Shown: positions 23,553-33,514, counted from the stretch's first letter. The stretch is DNA of 37,239 bases from DATFMH01 sp035267045 (GCA_035267045.1 DATFMH010000129.1:1-37239); one strand, 5' to 3'. Program-made: numbers and translations. Notes: generated from the sequence alone by a model not told the origin.

Positions 23553-25699
23553 ACAAAGTACGAAACAGTATATTAAATCGAATGTTTATTATGCTCGGGC
23601 TGGTATTTCTCCTGCCCTGTGCCATACTGTTTCAAATATTACGTATCGACATTTGGCAAGGAAAAAATCTGCGAAAGCTATGGAATGACCAGGCTATAGG
23701 TTATATCCCAATCCCCGCTCAACGCGGCAATATACTTGACGACCAGGGAAAAATACTGGCCACAAACACAGTAGCTTACCATGTGGCCATCGATCCGCAC
23801 TACCCCACGATAACATCTCAAAAAATCCAAACTGTTTGTTCAACGCTGGCAAAACACACATCTACCACTGCCGGCTATTACCTAAAAAAAATACGATCGG
23901 CTCCCCGTCGGTCACGCTATGTGGTATTGAACAAATCGGTTAATATTGATGCCTACGACGCCCTCAAACAACTCGATTTCCACGGCATCATATTAAGTGA
24001 ACAATATCGGAGACGCTATAATTATGACTCATTGGCGGCCAATGTACTGGGCTATGTTAATCACGACATGAACGGTATGACCGGCCTCGAAGCCTATTAT
24101 AATGAACAACTGAAAGGTGAAGACGGCATACAACAGGTACAACGTGACCGTCAGAATCATATTCAGGCTATTGTTGGAGCTCCCCGCAAAAGACCTGTGA
24201 ATGGATACACACTTAAAACGACTCTTGATGTCCATATTCAGGCTATTGTTGAAGAAGAGCTCAAGGAAGGGATACAGCGTACCAAAGCCAAATATGGTAC
24301 GGCTATTGTAATGGACCCTAAAACCGGTGCCATAAAAGCGATGGCCAACTACCCCACTTTTGATCCCAATCACCCGGGCATATCAATCGATGAAAATCGC
24401 CGTAATTATGCTATTTCAGATATGATTGAACCGGGATCAACTTTTAAACTGGTAACCGCTATGGCTGCCGTCGATCGGGGTATTGTGGCTATGAATGAAA
24501 AATTCAAAACTCCTAAAGACGGTAAAAAACTGATACATGGTCAATGGATGCGCGACCACGAACCATTGGGTACTATGACATTTCCTCAGGTCATTGAAGA
24601 ATCATCCGATATAGCTACTGCCGATATTGCCATGCGATTGAACCCGAATGTATTTTATCAATATGCACGTAATCTCGGCTTTGGCTCTCCTACCAACATT
24701 GATCTGCCGGATGAACAATCGGGGCTCCTCCGGAAACCATACCAGTGGAGTGAAGTCAGTTTACCATGGATGGCCATCGGTTATGAAGTGCAGGTTACCC
24801 CCCTTCAACTGGCACAGGCATATGGAGCATTTGCCAATAATGGTGTGATGATGCGCCCCTATGTAGTAAAAGCATTGATTAATGAGCAGGGAGACGTTAT
24901 TAAACGCATTAAACCGGTTACCGTAAGGCGCATCGCCAAAGAATCTACAATCCATACATTATTGCCTGTATTCCAGGGGGTTGTTTCCGATTCGGGAACA
25001 GCCGCTAAGGCTAAGGTAACCGGGCTTACAATTGCCGGGAAAACGGGTACGGCACAAAAATATATTGACGGAAGTTATCATTTAGGACATATAGCATCCT
25101 TTGTTGGATTCTTCCCGGTCAATAATCCTCAGTATGTATGCCTTGTTATTCTGGATGAACCTAAAACGAGTATTTACGGTGGGCAGGTCTCGGCACCGAT
25201 ATTTCATAATATTGCGACACGCTTAATAGGAGTAGACAAACAGTTACAGGAAAAAGTTGATAAACTTCCGGAGACACCTCATTACGCTGTTGTCCCACGC
25301 GTTAAAGGGTTAGGCAAAAAACAGGCTGAAAATTTCCTTCGGCAGGTAGGTTTTGCCTTTCAAATTAAAGGAAATGGTGGTATTATTACTGATCAGACCC
25401 CATCAGAGGGTACTGAAATAAAACCTCATCAACAAATTGAATTGGTGGCCACCAGCGTAGATGGATCAGATTCAGTCCAGCCAGGTCAGCATGAATATGC
25501 CAATGTACCCAATGTAAAAGGAATGAGTATGCGGGAAGCAGCTCATCTTTTAACTAAGGTTGGTTTCAAGGTTAAAATTATCGGTTCGGGAACTGTCTTT
25601 ACACAATTTCCGAAATCAAAAGCACTCATGCGATTAAATCACACTGTAACCATCCGCGGAAAATCCAGGCCGATGCAGGAAATTTTAAGCTCAAGATAA
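23549..25699 (+). CDS. ftsI: Septal peptidoglycan transpeptidase FtsI (PBP3-like) with two PASTA domains
   Basis: Class B penicillin-binding protein that crosslinks septal peptidoglycan, partner of FtsW. The 716 residues comprise an N-terminal membrane anchor (about 12-30), a dimerisation domain beginning AQRGNILDDQG, and a transpeptidase domain with Ser297-Thr-Phe-Lys300 (EPGSTFK) and Lys498-Thr-Gly500. Two C-terminal PASTA domains follow (about 575-636 and 648-706), beginning VPRVKGLGKKQAENFL and VPNVKGMSMREAAHLL. The middle SxN motif reads Ser352-Ser-Asp354 instead of SSN. The start is GTG at 23549, overlapping the ftsL stop. C-terminal PASTA domains on FtsI are known in Bacteroidota and Gram-positives. 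Confidence 0.95.
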   Translation: MNKVRNSILNRMFIMLGLVFLLPCAILFQILRIDIWQGKNLRKLWNDQAIGYIPIPAQRGNILDDQGKILATNTVAYHVAIDPHYPTITSQKIQTVCSTLAKHTSTTAGYYLKKIRSAPRRSRYVVLNKSVNIDAYDALKQLDFHGIILSEQYRRRYNYDSLAANVLGYVNHDMNGMTGLEAYYNEQLKGEDGIQQVQRDRQNHIQAIVGAPRKRPVNGYTLKTTLDVHIQAIVEEELKEGIQRTKAKYGTAIVMDPKTGAIKAMANYPTFDPNHPGISIDENRRNYAISDMIEPGSTFKLVTAMAAVDRGIVAMNEKFKTPKDGKKLIHGQWMRDHEPLGTMTFPQVIEESSDIATADIAMRLNPNVFYQYARNLGFGSPTNIDLPDEQSGLLRKPYQWSEVSLPWMAIGYEVQVTPLQLAQAYGAFANNGVMMRPYVVKALINEQGDVIKRIKPVTVRRIAKESTIHTLLPVFQGVVSDSGTAAKAKVTGLTIAGKTGTAQKYIDGSYHLGHIASFVGFFPVNNPQYVCLVILDEPKTSIYGGQVSAPIFHNIATRLIGVDKQLQEKVDKLPETPHYAVVPRVKGLGKKQAENFLRQVGFAFQIKGNGGIITDQTPSEGTEIKPHQQIELVATSVDGSDSVQPGQHEYANVPNVKGMSMREAAHLLTKVGFKVKIIGSGTVFTQFPKSKALMRLNHTVTIRGKSRPMQEILSSR

Positions 25700-25714
25700 A
25701 GGATACAATCATAA

Positions 25715-27202
25715 GTGACATTTAAGGAACTCATAGCAATCTGTAAGCCCGTGCAAATATCAGGATCAACACCTGATAAAGCAGGGGATATTGTGCAGGA
25801 TTCCCGGAAAGTATCACCCGGTGATGTGTTTATTGCTGTGAAAGGTTTTCAAAGTGATGGTCATAATTATATTGATATGGCCATAACAAACGGTGCCCGT
25901 GTCATCATTTCCGAAAAGAACGTGGATATCCCGGAAGAGTCAGCTCTTTTAGTCGTTACAGATTCCCGTAAGCTTGTCAGTAAATTAGCCCTGGCTTCTA
26001 ATGATAATCCACAGAATGAAGTCATCTCAGTTGGTGTAACGGGAACAAACGGTAAAACAACCGTTACAACGCTTGTATACCAGGTTTTAAACCATTTGGG
26101 TTATAGTGTTGCCTTACTGGGAACAGTTGAAAAAAGAATTGGCAATAAGATCCTGCCCAGTAAATTGACCACCCCTGACGCTATAGAACTTGCTAAAGAC
26201 TATCGTGAAATCTCAGATGCCGGGTGTACGCATGTTATTATGGAGGTGTCTTCTCATGCACTCGATCAGGAACGTTGCGCAGGCATACCCTATAATGTAA
26301 CCGCCTTCACCAATTTAAGTCATGACCATCTTGATTACCATAAGACGCTTGACGCCTACGCAGCAGCCAAGAAGAAACTTTTTGACAATCTTGGGGATGA
26401 AGATATTGCCATCATCAATCATGATGATCCTTATGGTTCCTTTATGGCGAAAGATTGCAAAGCAACGATCTGGGATTTTGGTTTTATGGATGAAAACGGA
26501 TCTGCCTGCACAATACTATCCAATACTGCTGACGGGCTGATTATTGATATTGATGGTACGGTTATACAAAGTCCCCTCACAGGAAATTTCAATGCTTATA
26601 ATATTGCAGAGGCTTATCTCATTTGCTTAGCCCTGGGTTGTTCGAAATCCAATATTGCCTCTGCTCTTTCATCTGCCCGGGGTGCACCTGGCAGACTGGA
26701 AAAAGTGATGGTAAATAAATCTTCCAGTCTGCCGGTTGTTTTTGTCGATTATGCCCATACCCCTGATGCTTTGGAAAAGGTATCAAAAACCTTAGATCAG
26801 GTTAAAACAACGGGACAACAACTATATATCGTTTTTGGGTGCGGAGGGAACAGGGATATTACCAAAAGGCCACTTATGGCATCTATAGCCGAAAAATACG
26901 GTGACAAGATCGTGGTAACATCCGATAACCCACGCTTCGAAAATCCGGAAAAAATAATAAATGATATATTTACAGGATTTGTAAATCCGGACAATGTTAT
27001 AAGGCAGTCGGATCGGGAAAAAGCAATAGAATTTGCCATTAAAAACGCATCGGAAAACGACTTGATACTAATTGCCGGAAAAGGCCATGAAGATTATCAG
27101 GAAATAAATGATAAACGTCATCATTTCGATGACCGGGAGATAGCACGAAAATCATTGTTAAACAGAAATAAATCCACAAAAGCAGATAAGGAGGCATCCT
27201 GA
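25715..27202 (+). CDS. murE: UDP-MurNAc-tripeptide synthetase (meso-diaminopimelate-adding)
   Basis: ATP-dependent cytoplasmic ligase adding the third residue of the peptidoglycan stem peptide. It has 495 residues. The N-terminal DSRKVSPGDVFIAVKG motif, P-loop GVTGTNGKTTVT (about 106-117), EVSSHALDQ and FTNLSHDHLDYH are typical of MurE. DNPR (about 403-406, in TSDNPRFENP) is the meso-diaminopimelate specificity motif, in contrast to lysine enzymes. The start is GTG at 25715. The stop shares one base with the mraY ATG (TGATG). murF, commonly next, is absent. Confidence 0.96.
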   Translation: MTFKELIAICKPVQISGSTPDKAGDIVQDSRKVSPGDVFIAVKGFQSDGHNYIDMAITNGARVIISEKNVDIPEESALLVVTDSRKLVSKLALASNDNPQNEVISVGVTGTNGKTTVTTLVYQVLNHLGYSVALLGTVEKRIGNKILPSKLTTPDAIELAKDYREISDAGCTHVIMEVSSHALDQERCAGIPYNVTAFTNLSHDHLDYHKTLDAYAAAKKKLFDNLGDEDIAIINHDDPYGSFMAKDCKATIWDFGFMDENGSACTILSNTADGLIIDIDGTVIQSPLTGNFNAYNIAEAYLICLALGCSKSNIASALSSARGAPGRLEKVMVNKSSSLPVVFVDYAHTPDALEKVSKTLDQVKTTGQQLYIVFGCGGNRDITKRPLMASIAEKYGDKIVVTSDNPRFENPEKIINDIFTGFVNPDNVIRQSDREKAIEFAIKNASENDLILIAGKGHEDYQEINDKRHHFDDREIARKSLLNRNKSTKADKEAS

Positions 27203-28338
27203 TGTTATATCTGCTTTTACATTGGCTCGAAGAAAACTTTCAACCCCCAGGGTTCAGTGCTTTTTCGTATATCTCCGTTCGCAGTGCTCTTGCTGCTATC
27301 ACAGCATTGGTCATCAGCCTTGTCATCGGAAAAAGAATCATCCTTTGGCTGCAAAAAATGCAATTGAGTGAAAACATACGAACGGATATCGGTCTTGATA
27401 CTCATTTGGATAAAGCAGGAACGCCAACAATGGGTGGCCTGATTATCCTGTTGGCCACACTCGTGCCGACATTCTTATGGATTAAACCGGATAATATCTA
27501 CGGCTGGCTCATCATGTTTATCATGCTTGCTTTAGGTATTGTGGGTTTCTTCGATGACTACATCAAAGTGATCAAAAAGGATAAAAAAGGGTTGGCCGGG
27601 CGTCTAAAAATTGCCGGGCAGGTTACCGTCGGACTCGTTCTTGCCCTGACATTGTATTTTTATCCCCCGTTTCACGCATATAACACATTGAGCACTGTAC
27701 CTTTTGTAAAGAATGTCAATATCGATTATGCTATTTTCGGTCAGTCTTTAGGTTGGCTAACATATATCCCGATCGTCATTTTTATTATTGTTGCGGTGAG
27801 TAATTCAGTAAACCTTACCGATGGGCTTGACGGACTATCTGCCGGTATATCCGCTATCGTAGGTATTTCTTTAGGAATTTTATGCTATGTATCGGGACGT
27901 ACCGATTTTTCCAGCTTTTTAAATATCCTCTATCTCCCTGGAACCGGCGAGTTAGCCGTCTTTTCTGCAGCCATGGTGGGTGCCTGTTTCGGATTCCTGT
28001 GGTACAATACCTATCCGGCACAAGTATTTATGGGAGATACCGGCTCATTGGCTTTAGGCGGAGCTATCGGTGCAGTAGCCCTCATGGTTAGAAAGGAATT
28101 ACTGTTACCCGTACTCGGTGGTATTTTCCTCATGGAAACAGTATCGGTAATTATTCAGACAACGTATTTCAAATACACTAAAAAGAAGTATGGGGATGGT
28201 AAGCGATACTTCCTGATGGCCCCCATACATCATCATTTTGAAAAAAAAGGATGGCCGGAACCTAAGATTGTAGTACGGTTTTGGATTATATCGATCCTGC
28301 TGGCAGTCCTTAGCATTATGACATTGAAACTTCGATGA
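27202..28338 (+). CDS. mraY: Phospho-MurNAc-pentapeptide translocase (lipid I synthase)
   Basis: Polytopic inner-membrane enzyme that transfers phospho-MurNAc-pentapeptide to undecaprenyl phosphate. At 378 residues with about ten membrane spans it is shorter than the roughly 420-residue forms of many Bacteroidia. Catalytic and binding motifs are present: KAGTPTMGG, FFDDYIKV with the Asp pair, NLTDGLDGLS, FMGDTGSLALGG, and the histidine motif PIHHHFEKKG near the C-terminus. It overlaps murE by 1 bp and murD by 4 bp (ATGA), indicating tight translational coupling. Confidence 0.97.
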   Translation: MLYLLLHWLEENFQPPGFSAFSYISVRSALAAITALVISLVIGKRIILWLQKMQLSENIRTDIGLDTHLDKAGTPTMGGLIILLATLVPTFLWIKPDNIYGWLIMFIMLALGIVGFFDDYIKVIKKDKKGLAGRLKIAGQVTVGLVLALTLYFYPPFHAYNTLSTVPFVKNVNIDYAIFGQSLGWLTYIPIVIFIIVAVSNSVNLTDGLDGLSAGISAIVGISLGILCYVSGRTDFSSFLNILYLPGTGELAVFSAAMVGACFGFLWYNTYPAQVFMGDTGSLALGGAIGAVALMVRKELLLPVLGGIFLMETVSVIIQTTYFKYTKKKYGDGKRYFLMAPIHHHFEKKGWPEPKIVVRFWIISILLAVLSIMTLKLR

Positions 28339-29696
28339 TAGACGTAAAAGATAAACATATAACCGTAGCAGGAGCAGCCCGAAGTGGTGTAGCTGCCGCT
28401 GTGTTTTTAAAGAAAAAAGGTGCTGACGTATTTGTCACGGATAATGGCATCATCACGGCACCGGCACGTCAGCGTCTGAATAATCATGGAATACCATTTG
28501 AGGAAAAAGGACACTCTTCCAAAGCCTGGAAGGCTAATTTCCTGGTTGTAAGCCCCGGTGTTCCCACAAAATCATCTATCGTTCAATATTATTTACAACA
28601 AAAAAAGAAAGTCTATTCCGAGTTGGAAATGGCCAGTTGGTTCAACCGTGGCAACATTATTGCCGTGACCGGGACCAATGGAAAAACGACAACAACCAGT
28701 TGGCTTGATCACTTATGGACCACAGCAGGCCGTAAACATATCACAGCAGGTAATATAGGCCTTGCTTTTTCAGATATCGTTGACGATACGGACGATAAAA
28801 CCGATGTGATCCTGGAGGTCAGCAGTTTCCAATTGGATTTCATTAAGAGTTTTAAACCACATATCAGCTTACTATTAAATATTACCCCGGATCATCTAAA
28901 CCGGTATGATAACAAGTTCGAAAATTACATACAGGCTAAACTTAAAATTTTCAGTAATCAGGGACCGAATGATTACCTGATCTATTCCTATGATGACCCA
29001 GTAATTCGCAGGGTACTCATGGATATGCCCAAAAAAGGGAAAGGTCCTAAGCTCTTAGCTTTTTCCATTAATAATAAAGTACCTGAAGGTGCTTTCGTAG
29101 ACGGTAATAAAATCATTTTCAGACAAAATAACCTGGAGGAAGTCCTTATGAATGCGGAAGAAGTGTCATTAAAAGGGCAGCATAATTTAAATAACGGACT
29201 TGCAACCGCACTTGCTGCCCGGGCTTCGGAAATAAAGAATGAAGCTATCCGCGACAGTTTGATGAACTTTGAAGGGGTTGAACACCGCCTTGAATTTGTC
29301 AGAGAGTTAGACGGCGTTCGTTATATCAACGATAGTAAAGCCACCAATGTGAATGCTGTCTGGTATGCTCTCGACAGCTTCCAGATGCCAATGGTGCTCA
29401 TCATGGGTGGAAGAGATAAAGGAAATGATTACAGCGAACTGGCGAATATGCTCCGCCAGAAGGTTCACACAATCGTCGCTATTGGCGAAGGCAAGGATCA
29501 GATCCAGAAACAGTTAGAAAATGTTGTACCCAATATCATAACGGCCGACACGATGGAACAGGCCGTACGGTTAGGCCGTAAATGGGCTAAAAGCGGAGAA
29601 ATAGTATTGCTCAGCCCCGCATGTTCCTCATTCGATATGTTTGATAATTATGAACACCGTGGTAAAGAATTTAAGCGATACGTAAACAACTTATAA
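28335..29696 (+). CDS. murD: UDP-MurNAc-L-alanine:D-glutamate ligase
   Basis: Cytoplasmic ATP-dependent ligase adding D-glutamate. It has 453 residues. An N-terminal Rossmann-like domain (KHITVAGAARSGVAAAVFL) is followed by the P-loop GTNGKTTTTSW (about 114-124), the EVSSFQLD helix typical of MurD, NITPDHLNRY, GVEHRLEFV with YINDSKATN, and the C-terminal LLSPACSSFDMFDNYEHRG signature. It overlaps the mraY stop by 4 bp. ftsW follows after 6 bp. Confidence 0.97.
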   Translation: MIDVKDKHITVAGAARSGVAAAVFLKKKGADVFVTDNGIITAPARQRLNNHGIPFEEKGHSSKAWKANFLVVSPGVPTKSSIVQYYLQQKKKVYSELEMASWFNRGNIIAVTGTNGKTTTTSWLDHLWTTAGRKHITAGNIGLAFSDIVDDTDDKTDVILEVSSFQLDFIKSFKPHISLLLNITPDHLNRYDNKFENYIQAKLKIFSNQGPNDYLIYSYDDPVIRRVLMDMPKKGKGPKLLAFSINNKVPEGAFVDGNKIIFRQNNLEEVLMNAEEVSLKGQHNLNNGLATALAARASEIKNEAIRDSLMNFEGVEHRLEFVRELDGVRYINDSKATNVNAVWYALDSFQMPMVLIMGGRDKGNDYSELANMLRQKVHTIVAIGEGKDQIQKQLENVVPNIITADTMEQAVRLGRKWAKSGEIVLLSPACSSFDMFDNYEHRGKEFKRYVNNL

Positions 29697-29702
29697 CAAA
29701 GA

Positions 29703-30878
29703 ATGTATTTTACATCGGCACATAATAAGAACCCATATATAATGGCTACCAGTACCGAGGACCTGGATACAGGTAAACGGGGTAGCGACAGGGTACTTCT
29801 CGCCGTCGTCATTATGTTGATGATGATCGGCCTGGTGGCCGTATATTCTGCCATTGCCTATTTCGCCGAAACGAAAGATACTACGGCAGGCAGTCTCTTA
29901 ATGAGCCATATCATAAAACTAGGAATAGCTTTTATGGTATTACTCATATTTTCAAAAGTAGATTATCATAACCTGCTGCGATATAGCAAACTTGCACTAT
30001 TGTTAAGCTGGTTCTTCCTCATTGCCGTCATCGTTTTTGGATCCACGACCTTTGGAGCAAAAAGATCACTCAGCTTCGGATCATTCTCCTTTCAACCGTC
30101 ATCATTCGCATCCGTAGCGCTCCTGATTCATATATCAGCATTATTGGCCAGTAAACAGGATTACATAAAAGATTTTAAACGCTCTTTTGTACCCATCATG
30201 ATATGGGTTTTTGTTACATGCGGGTTAATCGGTATAGAAGATTACAGTACCGCTGCCCTGCTTCTTGGCATTTGTATGTTAATAATGCTCGTAGGCCGGA
30301 TCAGTTTATTACACCTTGCAGGGTTAATCATTCTTGGAGCTTTGGGCAGTTTCATTCTCATAACCCATTCTCCGGAGCGGCAAAAACGTATTGATAATTA
30401 CATTAACCAGGTCATTCATATAAAGAGCGATCAGTTTGCTTTAAACGAAGGTTACCAGGCTCAGCAATCACAGATTGCTATAGCCCGGGGTGAAGTCTTA
30501 GGTGTTGGTATGGGAAAAAGCTCTCAACGTGATTTCCTGCCAGCACCTTATAATGATTTTATTTTCGCTATTATCACGGAAGAATACGGCTTAATTGGCG
30601 CCTCTTTCATACTTTTCCTCTACTGTATTATTCTATTCAGAGGTATCGTCTTTATTGCCAAACGAACTATCGATACGGCCGGCACTTTAATAGCCGTAGC
30701 ATGCACTCTCAGCATCACATTGTACGCATTTGTGAATGCGGCGGTAGCTACCGGCCTGTTCCCGGTGACGGGATTACCCATGCCTTTTGTCAGTTACGGA
30801 GGTACCAGCATGTTATTTGCCGGTTCTCTTATCGGAATCCTGCTGAATGTATCAAAAAAGAAAAGGGCAAAATCGTGA
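29703..30878 (+). CDS. ftsW: SEDS peptidoglycan polymerase FtsW
   Basis: Polytopic septal glycosyltransferase that polymerises lipid II together with FtsI. It has 391 residues from the ATG at 29703; another in-frame ATG at 29742 (MATSTEDLD) would shorten the tail by 13 residues, and the sequence does not decide between them. About ten membrane spans are visible. SEDS motifs include VDYHNLLRYSKL, the RQKRIDNYINQ loop, YQAQQSQIAIARGEVLGVG, LPAPYNDFIFAIITEEYGLIG with the conserved Asp in the large periplasmic loop, and PFVSYGGTSML. The stop codon overlaps a GTG that opens a 21-codon frame running into murG. Confidence 0.95.
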   Translation: MYFTSAHNKNPYIMATSTEDLDTGKRGSDRVLLAVVIMLMMIGLVAVYSAIAYFAETKDTTAGSLLMSHIIKLGIAFMVLLIFSKVDYHNLLRYSKLALLLSWFFLIAVIVFGSTTFGAKRSLSFGSFSFQPSSFASVALLIHISALLASKQDYIKDFKRSFVPIMIWVFVTCGLIGIEDYSTAALLLGICMLIMLVGRISLLHLAGLIILGALGSFILITHSPERQKRIDNYINQVIHIKSDQFALNEGYQAQQSQIAIARGEVLGVGMGKSSQRDFLPAPYNDFIFAIITEEYGLIGASFILFLYCIILFRGIVFIAKRTIDTAGTLIAVACTLSITLYAFVNAAVATGLFPVTGLPMPFVSYGGTSMLFAGSLIGILLNVSKKKRAKS

Positions 30879-30932
30879 GTAATCGCAGAAGGACATATCG
30901 CCCCATGATCCATATCCCGGGAGGAGGTGCGC

Positions 30933-32069
30933 ATGAGTAAAGAAATTCGCATACTTATCGCTGCGGGCGGCACCGGTGGACACGTATTTCCCGCGATTTC
31001 CATTGCGGATGCACTTCGTGACCAATCGGAATCGGTAAAAATCGAATTTGTCGGCACACGGGATAAGATCGAATGGATTGCCGTACCAAATGCCGGTTAC
31101 CCTATTAATAATATTTGGATCAGTGGATTTCACAGACGGCTGACCCCTAAAAATATACTATTTCCCGCTAAGTTACTGATCAGTATCATACAAAGTTACA
31201 ATATCATCAGAAAGTTTAAACCGGATATGGTTGTTTCCTGTGGAGGATATGTTGCCGGACCAATAGGTTGGGTAGCGGCAAGAAAAAGAATACCATTGGT
31301 GTTGCAGGAACAAAATAGTTTCCCGGGTGTGACAAACCGTTTACTGGCTAAAAATGCTGTCGCCATATTCACGGCTTTTAAACAGGCCGACCATTACTTT
31401 CCAAAAGGGAAGACCCTGTTGTTCGGTAATCCGACAAGAAAATCATTATTTAATATAAATAAAGAGAACGCATATAAATATTTCGGCTTCAAACCCGATA
31501 AATCGACGCTGGTTGTAATGGGCGGCAGCGGTGGCGCACGCGCCCTCAATGAAGCCATGATTAAAGAGATCGACCGGCTTCACGATGATCTCCAATTACA
31601 AATTATCTGGCAGTGCGGAACTCGCTACGCGACAGAAATGCGTCAACGGGTGGATCGCTCCAGATATCCTAATTTACGATTGCTTTCTTTTATTGATAAC
31701 ATGGCCAATGTATATGCCGTAAGCGATTTGATCATCAGCCGGGCCGGTGCCGGATCCTGTGCCGAACTGATGTTGATGGGAAAGCCCAGCATCCTTATAC
31801 CATCACCCCATGTTGCCGGTGACCATCAAACAAAAAATGCCATGGCAATGGTCGAAAACGGCGCTGCTATTTTGATTAAGGATAAAGAATTAAATAAACG
31901 TTTTTATACGGAAATAGCCGGTTTATACAATCATAAAGAACGTTTGGAAGAAATGTCGAATGCGGCAAGAAAACTGGCAATACCTGATGCAGCCGATAAG
32001 ATTGCACATAAGATTATTGAAATTATCAACCCAAAATCTACCAATAATAAAGTACCCGTATCAGCATGA
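30933..32069 (+). CDS. murG: UDP-GlcNAc:lipid I N-acetylglucosaminyltransferase
   Basis: Peripheral membrane GT-B glycosyltransferase that converts lipid I to lipid II. The start is ATG at 30933, preceded at 5 nt by GAGGAGG, one of the strongest ribosome-binding sites in the window; the alternative GTG at 30927 overlaps that site and is unlikely. It has 378 residues. GGTGGHVFPA (about residues 10-19) is the N-terminal lipid-phosphate/acceptor loop. VVSCGGYVAGPIGW, LQEQNSFPG, the MGGSGGARALN UDP-binding loop and SRAGAGSCAELMLMGKPSILIP are diagnostic. The stop overlaps the murC ATG by 4 bp. Confidence 0.97.
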   Translation: MSKEIRILIAAGGTGGHVFPAISIADALRDQSESVKIEFVGTRDKIEWIAVPNAGYPINNIWISGFHRRLTPKNILFPAKLLISIIQSYNIIRKFKPDMVVSCGGYVAGPIGWVAARKRIPLVLQEQNSFPGVTNRLLAKNAVAIFTAFKQADHYFPKGKTLLFGNPTRKSLFNINKENAYKYFGFKPDKSTLVVMGGSGGARALNEAMIKEIDRLHDDLQLQIIWQCGTRYATEMRQRVDRSRYPNLRLLSFIDNMANVYAVSDLIISRAGAGSCAELMLMGKPSILIPSPHVAGDHQTKNAMAMVENGAAILIKDKELNKRFYTEIAGLYNHKERLEEMSNAARKLAIPDAADKIAHKIIEIINPKSTNNKVPVSA

Positions 32070-33514
32070 GTGATCACGTTCAAACACAACCCGTATTTGG
32101 TAAAACCCACCATATTCACATGGTAGGAATTGGTGGTATTGGTATGAGCGGTATTGCTGAAATACTGATACGTAAAGGATTCAAAGTTTCCGGTTCAGAT
32201 GGCAGTAAAAACGAGAATACGGAACGGCTTAAAAACATGGGGGCTAAAATATATTTGGGTCACGCCCCCGAACAGATTGAAGGTGCCGATGTAGTCGTAT
32301 ACACAAGCGCCGTTAATGCCGGCGAAAATGTCGAGACAATAGCAGCCATGAATCAAAAGGTTCCGGTTATTAAAAGAGCCGAGATGCTTGCAGAACTCAT
32401 GCGGATGAAATTTGGTATAGGTATTGCCGGCACACATGGGAAAACGACAACAACTACCATGACAGGTCAAGTTGTGCAGGCCGGTGCTTTTGATCCGACG
32501 ATAATTGTTGGCGGTCGCGTTCACAGCTTTGACAAAACAAACGCCGTTGTCGGTTCGGGTGATATCATTATTGTCGAAGCGGACGAATTTGATCGTACAT
32601 TTTTACGACTGAACCCCTCTCTGGCGGTTATCACTAATATTGATACCGACCACATGGATATTTATAGCAATATTGAGGATATCAAGGATTCATTCATAAA
32701 GTTTGCCAATAAAGTGCCTTTTTATGGTGCGGTAGTGATATGCCTGGATGACCCGGTAGTACGGAGTATCATTCCGAAAATCACGCGCCGGACGTTAACC
32801 TATGGAGTTACACCCCAGGCTGAATTGCGTGCTGTGGATATCGAAAGCAGTGAAATGCATAGTGAATTTACCGTTCTATTTCAGAATGAAAAGCTTGGCC
32901 GTATTCATCTGAATGCTCCCGGCGAACATAATGTCAAAAATGCTCTCGCTTCTATCGGCATAGGTATCGAGCTCGAAATGCCATTTGACAAGATTGCAAC
33001 AGGTATAGAACGTTTTAACGGTGTCTTCAGGCGCTTTCAAATAAAAGCCGATACGGACAATATTATCGTCGTGGATGATTATGCGCATCACCCGACGGAA
33101 GTTCAGGCTACGCTTGATGCCGCTCGTCAGGGTTGGCCGCACAGACGTATTGTAGCCGTTTTCCAACCGCATTTGTATTCACGTACGCAACAATTATTTA
33201 AAGAATTCGGTTCATCCTTCTTTGATGCCGAAGTTCTCATCGTCACAGATATCTATCCGGCCAGAGAAAAACCCATTGAAGGAGTCACCGGTCAATTAAT
33301 TACCGATTCAGCCAGAAATTTCGGGCACAAGGGTGTGCATTTCCTGGCTGACAAGAAGGAACTTCCTGCAACATTAGAACAACTTATTATGCCCGGTGAT
33401 ATCATCATCACAATGGGTGCCGGTGATATTTACAAATATGGTGAACAGTTTGTGCAGGCTTTAAATGCCGGATTACCAACATTGAAACAGAAGAAAGGAG
33501 TGGACAATGAGTGA
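32066..33514 (+). CDS. murC: UDP-MurNAc:L-alanine ligase
   Basis: First Mur ligase, adding L-alanine to UDP-MurNAc. It has 482 residues. HMVGIGGIGMSGIAEIL forms the N-terminal UDP-binding domain. GIAGTHGKTTTTTM (about 118-131) is the P-loop with the His typical of MurC, followed by EADEFDRTFL, TNIDTDHMD, the VVDDYAHHPTE segment and a C-terminal domain with FQPHLYSRT and VTDIYPARE. It overlaps murG by 4 bp and ftsQ by 8 bp. Neither murB nor ddl follows, unlike in proteobacterial clusters. Confidence 0.97.
   Translation: MSDHVQTQPVFGKTHHIHMVGIGGIGMSGIAEILIRKGFKVSGSDGSKNENTERLKNMGAKIYLGHAPEQIEGADVVVYTSAVNAGENVETIAAMNQKVPVIKRAEMLAELMRMKFGIGIAGTHGKTTTTTMTGQVVQAGAFDPTIIVGGRVHSFDKTNAVVGSGDIIIVEADEFDRTFLRLNPSLAVITNIDTDHMDIYSNIEDIKDSFIKFANKVPFYGAVVICLDDPVVRSIIPKITRRTLTYGVTPQAELRAVDIESSEMHSEFTVLFQNEKLGRIHLNAPGEHNVKNALASIGIGIELEMPFDKIATGIERFNGVFRRFQIKADTDNIIVVDDYAHHPTEVQATLDAARQGWPHRRIVAVFQPHLYSRTQQLFKEFGSSFFDAEVLIVTDIYPAREKPIEGVTGQLITDSARNFGHKGVHFLADKKELPATLEQLIMPGDIIITMGAGDIYKYGEQFVQALNAGLPTLKQKKGVDNE

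Noticed and set aside
27202..28335. Missing murF, murB and ddl as a sign of deletion in the dcw cluster
   Set aside because: The gene junctions overlap by 1-8 bp, so nothing was recently lost, and clusters lacking these genes are normal in Bacteroidota-like lineages.
30701..30940. 79-codon plus-strand frame across the end of ftsW
   Set aside because: Most of it is an out-of-frame shadow of ftsW. Only the last 21 codons after the ftsW stop are discussed, as a possible coupling frame.
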